A stretch of DNA of 62,661 nt from JAXHNE01 sp038316995 (lineage in GTDB: Bacteria; Patescibacteriota; Saccharimonadia; Saccharimonadales; JAXHNE01), in contig JBBQAZ010000003.1 of the NCBI GenBank assembly GCA_038316995.1, positions 1 through 62,661 of the forward strand, given 5' to 3'. A program made the translations under genes and the position numbers. Under the pieces are notes generated by a model. That model did no database searches and was not told where the DNA came from. It saw only the letters and a list, made by a program, of their open reading frames with translations. Each line of letters begins with the position of its first letter. The first letter of the stretch is position 1. This document shows positions 59,217 through 62,661 of the stretch, in pieces.

Positions 59217-59627
59217 ATGTCTGTAACTGCAAAAGCATTGTCTGTGCGAATGAGTCCACGCAAGGTTGCTGTTGTAGCAAGTTTGGTACGTGGACGTACT
59301 GTTGCAGATGCTTTGACAATCCTAGCGCATACACCTCGTCGTTCTGCTATACCAGTTCGCAAAGTTATTGAATCTGCTAAAGCAAACGCAGACTATAATC
59401 ATGGCTACAAACCCGACACGCTAACTATTTCTGAAATTACCGTAAATGCTGGACCTCGAGCAAAGAGATTCCGTCCAGTTGCCCGTGGTTCCGCTCACCC
59501 TTATCAATTACGTACATCACATATAACCGTTATTGTAGACGGCGAGCTTCGTGCTAAGAAAGCAGAAGCGAAGAAACCAACTACAAAAACTGCGCCTAAA
59601 AAGACAGTAAAGAAGGAGACAAAGTAA
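59217..59627 (+). CDS. rplV: 50S ribosomal protein uL22
   Basis: 136 residues from the ATG just after the rpsS stop; the in-frame upstream extension to 59067 overlaps rpsS and is not used. VRMSPRKVAVVASLVRGRTV and the tunnel hairpin GPRAKRFRPVARGSAHPYQL are present. The C-terminal 26 residues are a Lys/Thr/Ala tail. Confidence 0.96.
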   Translation: MSVTAKALSVRMSPRKVAVVASLVRGRTVADALTILAHTPRRSAIPVRKVIESAKANADYNHGYKPDTLTISEITVNAGPRAKRFRPVARGSAHPYQLRTSHITVIVDGELRAKKAEAKKPTTKTAPKKTVKKETK

Positions 59628-60259
59628 TGGGACAAAAAGTAAACCCAATTAGCATGCGCCTTCAGGTCAATAAAGATTGGCGCAGTAAATGGTTCGCAAA
59701 CAAGCGTGATTACGCTGCCTACCTTACGCAAGATCTTGAAGTTCGACGGTATATTAAGAATAAACTCGGATCACGAGCTGCTATTAATACTATTGATATT
59801 GAGCGCTCACCAAACCTCGTAAATGTTACAATATCTACCGCAAAAGCAGGTGTTGTAATTGGTCGTGGTGGTGCAGGAGTGCAAGAGTTAAAGTCGGCAA
59901 TTGAGAAAATTTACGGCGTACAAGTGCGCGTTAACATTGAAGAAGTCAAAAAGCCAGAATTGTATGCTAAACTCGTTGCAGAAAACATTGCGCACCAGAT
60001 TGAACGACGTATTTCTTTCCGCCGCGCAGTCAAGTCTACTGCTGCCGCAACAATGCGCGCAGGAGCAAAGGGCATTCGTATAGAAGTTGCTGGACGACTT
60101 GGTGGAGCTGAGATGTCTAGGCGAGAAAAAGAAGTTCAAGGTAGCGTGCCGCTTCATACTGTTCGCGCTAATATTGATTATTACGCTGCTCGTGCGTACT
60201 ATCCTGGTTCAGGAATTATTGGTGTAAAAGTCTGGATTTATAAAGGGGAAAATCAGTAA
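59627..60259 (+). CDS. rpsC: 30S ribosomal protein uS3
   Basis: 210 residues. GQKVNPISMRLQVNKDWRSK start, the KH signature VVIGRGGAGVQELKSAIEK, and RGAKG-type MRAGAKGIRIEVAGRLGGAE in the C-domain. One-base overlap with rplV and rplP. Confidence 0.97.
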   Translation: MGQKVNPISMRLQVNKDWRSKWFANKRDYAAYLTQDLEVRRYIKNKLGSRAAINTIDIERSPNLVNVTISTAKAGVVIGRGGAGVQELKSAIEKIYGVQVRVNIEEVKKPELYAKLVAENIAHQIERRISFRRAVKSTAAATMRAGAKGIRIEVAGRLGGAEMSRREKEVQGSVPLHTVRANIDYYAARAYYPGSGIIGVKVWIYKGENQ

Positions 60260-60672
60260 TGTTGATGCCTAATAAAACCAAGTACCGCAAGGTACGAAAG
60301 GGTAAAATCCGTGGCGTTGCGACTAAAGGTCACCTTATTGCCCATGGCGACTATGCACTGCAAAGTCTTGGCATGGAACGTATCACAAGCCGTCAGATTG
60401 AATCTGCCCGTCAGGCTATGACTCGTTATATCAAGCGTGGTGGTAAAATTTGGATTCGAATCTTCCCGCATACTCCAGTGACTCGCAAGCCTCAAGATGT
60501 AAAAATGGGAAGCGGTAAAGGAAATCCGGAATTTTTTGTCGCCAAAGTACGTCCAGGAACAATTTTGTTTGAAATGCAAGGCGTTACAGAAGAAACTGCC
60601 CGTGAAGCAATGCGACTCGCAGCTCATAAACTGCCTATTAAAACTCGTTTTATCGTGAAGGAAGGAGCTTAA
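60259..60672 (+). CDS. rplP: 50S ribosomal protein uL16
   Basis: 137 residues. MLMPNKTKYRKVRKGKIRG start, RGGKIWIRIFPHTPVTRKP and GKGNPEFFVAKVRPGTILFE. It lies at the A-site tRNA path. Normal length. Confidence 0.97.
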   Translation: MLMPNKTKYRKVRKGKIRGVATKGHLIAHGDYALQSLGMERITSRQIESARQAMTRYIKRGGKIWIRIFPHTPVTRKPQDVKMGSGKGNPEFFVAKVRPGTILFEMQGVTEETAREAMRLAAHKLPIKTRFIVKEGA

Positions 60673-60675
60673 GTT

Positions 60676-60876
60676 ATGAAAGTTGTTGAAATCAGAAAGC
60701 TTACAACCAGCGAACTTACCAAACAATGTACGGATTTACGTACAGAAATTGCAGAGCTTAAAAGGCGCATGCATATTGGAGAGGTGCAGAATGTCCGAGT
60801 AATCCGAGCAAAACGAAAAGATCTCGCCCGAGTTTTGACTGTACTTGGCGAACAACTCAGAGAGGAGACGATCTAA
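60676..60876 (+). CDS. rpmC: 50S ribosomal protein uL29
   Basis: 66 residues, two-helix protein at the exit tunnel. The core is LTTSELTKQCTDLRTEIAEL followed by RRMHIGEVQNVRVIRAKRKD. One-base overlap with rpsQ. Confidence 0.94.
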   Translation: MKVVEIRKLTTSELTKQCTDLRTEIAELKRRMHIGEVQNVRVIRAKRKDLARVLTVLGEQLREETI

Positions 60877-61229
60877 TGGCTAAAACATTAACTGGTGTGG
60901 TTGTATCTGACAAAGGAGACAAAACGATTGTCATTAAAGTTACAATAAGTAAAACACACCCAATCTATAAGAAACAATTTTTTGTTAGCAAAAAAATTAT
61001 GGCTCATGACGAAAAAAACCAAGCACATATCGGTGATAGCGTCGTGATTGAAGAAACCCGTCCAATAAGTTCACGTAAGAAATTTACTTTAAAGCAAGTT
61101 ACTCAAACTGCGGGAATTGAACACGTTGAAGCAGCGCCTACACTACCAGAAAAAGAAGTACCTGATACTAAACCAAAAGCCAATGTAGCCCCTAAAGCCA
61201 AAGAATCGACCAAGAAGGAGACAGCATGA
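60876..61229 (+). CDS. rpsQ: 30S ribosomal protein uS17
   Basis: 117 residues: LTGVVVSDKGDKTIVIKV, HDEKNQAHIGDSVVIEETRP and SSRKKFTLKQV form the normal 80-residue OB fold. About 35 extra C-terminal residues are Lys/Pro/Ala-rich. Overlaps rplN by 4 nt. Confidence 0.95.
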   Translation: MAKTLTGVVVSDKGDKTIVIKVTISKTHPIYKKQFFVSKKIMAHDEKNQAHIGDSVVIEETRPISSRKKFTLKQVTQTAGIEHVEAAPTLPEKEVPDTKPKANVAPKAKESTKKETA

Positions 61230-61594
61230 TTCAGCAAGAATCTAGATTAGGTGTCTGCGATAACAGCGGCGCAAAAGAAATCCTTTGTATCCGCGTACTT
61301 GGTGGATCTCGTAAGCGTTACGCTCGTGTTGGTGATTTAATTACTGCAACCGTTAAAGAAGCTAGTTCTACCGGAACTGTTAAAAAGAAAACAGTTGTAA
61401 GGGCGGTAGTTGTGCGAACAAAAGACACGATTCGCCGTAAAGACGGTTCTACCATCAAGTTTGACGACAATGCAGCTGTAATAATCGGTGACGATAAACT
61501 ACCAAAGGCAACTCGTATTTTTGGGCCTGTTCCACGTGAACTACGCGAACAAGGCTATGCAAAAATCATCAGCCTTGCACCGGAGGTACTGTAA
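61226..61594 (+). CDS. rplN: 50S ribosomal protein uL14
   Basis: 122 residues, the usual length. MIQQESRLGVCDNSGAKEI, VLGGSRKRYARVGDLI, RRKDGSTIKFDDNAAVII and ATRIFGPVPRELREQGYAKI. No tail, unlike several neighbours. Confidence 0.97.
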   Translation: MIQQESRLGVCDNSGAKEILCIRVLGGSRKRYARVGDLITATVKEASSTGTVKKKTVVRAVVVRTKDTIRRKDGSTIKFDDNAAVIIGDDKLPKATRIFGPVPRELREQGYAKIISLAPEVL

Positions 61595-61947
61595 TGAGTT
61601 TAAAATCTAGCATGGAAGCTAAGAAAATCTTTAAAATTCGTCTAAAGAAAGGCGATACGGTGATAGTTCGCGTCGGAAAGCACAAAGGTAAAACTGGTAA
61701 AGTTACTGCTACACATCCAACCCTAAATGCAGTCACAGTCGAAGGAATAAATATTGTAAAGAAGCACCAAAAGCCTAACAAAGCTTACCCTCAAGGTGGG
61801 ATTATTGAACTAACTAAGCCAATTAACGTAAGCAAAGTTGGAATCGTTGAGCCTACAACCAATAAGGCAAGTAAAATTGGCTTCAAGATTGATAAAGAAG
61901 GCAACAAATTAAGAGTCTATAAAAAGACTGGAAAGGAGATCAAGTAA
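61594..61947 (+). CDS. rplX: 50S ribosomal protein uL24
   Basis: 117 residues. KOW motif KKGDTVIVRVGKHKGKTGKV and VEGINIVKKHQKP. The first 12 residues precede the usual start of the family. One-base overlaps on both sides. Confidence 0.95.
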   Translation: MSLKSSMEAKKIFKIRLKKGDTVIVRVGKHKGKTGKVTATHPTLNAVTVEGINIVKKHQKPNKAYPQGGIIELTKPINVSKVGIVEPTTNKASKIGFKIDKEGNKLRVYKKTGKEIK

Positions 61948-62597
61948 TGGCCGAACAAGTTGAAAGTCCAAAGTCCAAAGTAGAAAGTACTAAAAAATCA
62001 GCATCTAAGAAATCCGTTTCTGTAAAGCAAAATACCGATGTCGCGCGACTTAAAGATCTCTATTACAGCACTTATAAAGCAGAACTTGTCAAAGAACTGA
62101 AGTTAGGTAATATCAACCGTGCTCCAAAATTGGAAAAGATTGTGGTTAATGTCGGACTTGGCAAAAGTAAAGACGACAAACGCATGATGGAAGTTTCCGA
62201 GAATACCATCACTAAAATTACCGGCCAAAAGCCAGTCGACACTATGGCGAAGAAATCTATCGCTGGGTTTAAATTACGTGAAGGCAATAAGATTGGTATC
62301 AAAGTGACCCTGCGGGATCAGCGAATGTATGAGTTCATGGACCGATTAATAAATATTGTATTGCCACGACTCCGTGATTTCCATGGCGTAAGCAGTAAGT
62401 CTTTTGATGGCAGCGGGAATTATAGTATTGGAATTACTGATCAGTCAGTTTTTCCAGAATTAAGTTTTGAAGAAACAACACAAGCTCATGGCATGCAAGC
62501 AGTGTTTGTTATAAATGCAGAGGAGAAGGCACATGCCAAAGCTTTGCTTGAGAAATTTGGTATGCCATTTGAAAAATCTAATAAGAAGGAGTCGTAG
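61947..62597 (+). CDS. rplE: 50S ribosomal protein uL5 with heptamer-encoded extension
   Basis: 216 residues. The core begins at RLKDLYYSTYKAELVKELKL and carries RAPKLEKIVVNVGLGKSKDD and FGMPFEKS-type end. About 30 residues precede the core; residues 5-16 (VESPKSKVESTK) are encoded by a 7-bp repeat tract. L5 binds 5S rRNA. Confidence 0.96.
   Translation: MAEQVESPKSKVESTKKSASKKSVSVKQNTDVARLKDLYYSTYKAELVKELKLGNINRAPKLEKIVVNVGLGKSKDDKRMMEVSENTITKITGQKPVDTMAKKSIAGFKLREGNKIGIKVTLRDQRMYEFMDRLINIVLPRLRDFHGVSSKSFDGSGNYSIGITDQSVFPELSFEETTQAHGMQAVFVINAEEKAHAKALLEKFGMPFEKSNKKES
61959..61993. repeat. Heptamer repeat inside the rplE coding sequence
   Basis: In steps of seven: GTTGAAA, GTCCAAA, GTCCAAA, GTAGAAA, GTACTAA. 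Three units make 21 bp or seven codons, giving the near-repeat VESPKSK/VESTKK near the N-terminus of uL5. Confidence 0.75.
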
Positions 62598-62599
62598 AG

Positions 62600-62661
62600 A
62601 TGGCAAGAAAATCAAACATTGCCCGTGACCTAAAGCGACGCAAGATGATAGATAAGTATGC
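62600..62661 (+). CDS. rpsN: 30S ribosomal protein uS14, cut by right edge
   Basis: The first 20 residues (MARKSNIARDLKRRKMIDKY) fit the long, zinc-free type of uS14; the zinc-type protein starts differently and has CxxC soon after. GGAG lies ahead. Position after rplE is the standard one. Confidence 0.85.
   Translation, partial: MARKSNIARDLKRRKMIDKY

Noticed and set aside
1..62661. CRISPR array, prophage or insertion sequence
   Set aside because: No spaced direct repeats, transposase, integrase or phage structural gene was seen; the only mobile trace is the tRNA 3' copy.

Overview
The window looks like a chromosomal segment of a member of the Candidate Phyla Radiation, most probably a Saccharibacteria (TM7) relative. 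The case rests on compact AT-rich packing, short lineage-specific proteins wedged into universal operons, GatCAB, a malic enzyme, CIRCE-controlled clp genes, a PilB/GspE-type ATPase, and RNA polymerase and ribosomal operons with otherwise bacterial gene order. TGA is used as an ordinary stop (for example at the ends of gatA and yraN), which argues against the UGA-Gly code of Gracilibacteria and Absconditabacteria. The assignment is inferred from gene content; no 16S gene is present.

Layout. 1-6.5 kb: an unidentified minus-strand gene running off the left edge, then gatC-gatA-(membrane protein)-gatB, an HD-domain protein, and a YtxH/DUF5665-type envelope cluster. 6.5-19 kb: dnaE, a CAP-domain protein, a SpoU-type methyltransferase, a GspE/PilB ATPase, malic enzyme, rplS, rnhB, yraN and an M1 aminopeptidase. 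19-34.9 kb: nusA, clpC, a secreted HExxH protein, radA, a class A penicillin-binding protein split by an in-frame stop, tyrS, a methyltransferase, recG, an S1/P1-nuclease-like protein, rsmD and a pyrF-like gene. 35-39.7 kb: tRNA-Leu(UAG), a duplicated tRNA 3' end, hisS, an HExxH protein, tig, an unknown gene and clpP. 39.8-52.7 kb: rpoB-rpoC and the str operon (rpsL-rpsG-fusA-tuf), with one small unknown ORF at each of the three str junctions. 52.7-62.7 kb: small unknown genes, then rpsJ split from the rest of the S10 operon by three unknown genes, then rplC to rpsN (cut by the right edge).

Expression logic visible in the sequence. Two classes of gene start recur. One class has a promoter, a 60-225 nt leader and a Shine-Dalgarno sequence (rplS, nusA, clpC, clpP, rpoB, rpsL, tuf, rpsJ, rplC). 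The other class has a -10 box, often of the extended TGn type, ending only about 7-12 nt before the start codon, so that transcription should begin on or just before the ATG (gatC, rnhB, pepN, radA, tyrS, recG, pyrF-like, tig and others). This leaderless syntax also decides several start codons. ClpC and clpP share a perfect or near-perfect CIRCE operator, so chaperone and protease should be co-regulated by HrcA.

Most notable observations: the leaderless promoter syntax; three separate tracts of degenerate 7-bp repeats, one captured inside the rplE coding sequence; a roughly 109-nt rod-like hairpin between rpsG and fusA; the apparent loss of both zinc-binding sites in RpoC and of the tetracysteine motif in the GspE homologue; a nonsense codon splitting the penicillin-binding protein; a 21-bp duplication of the tRNA-Leu 3' end; and candidate structured leaders for nusA, rplS and rplC.
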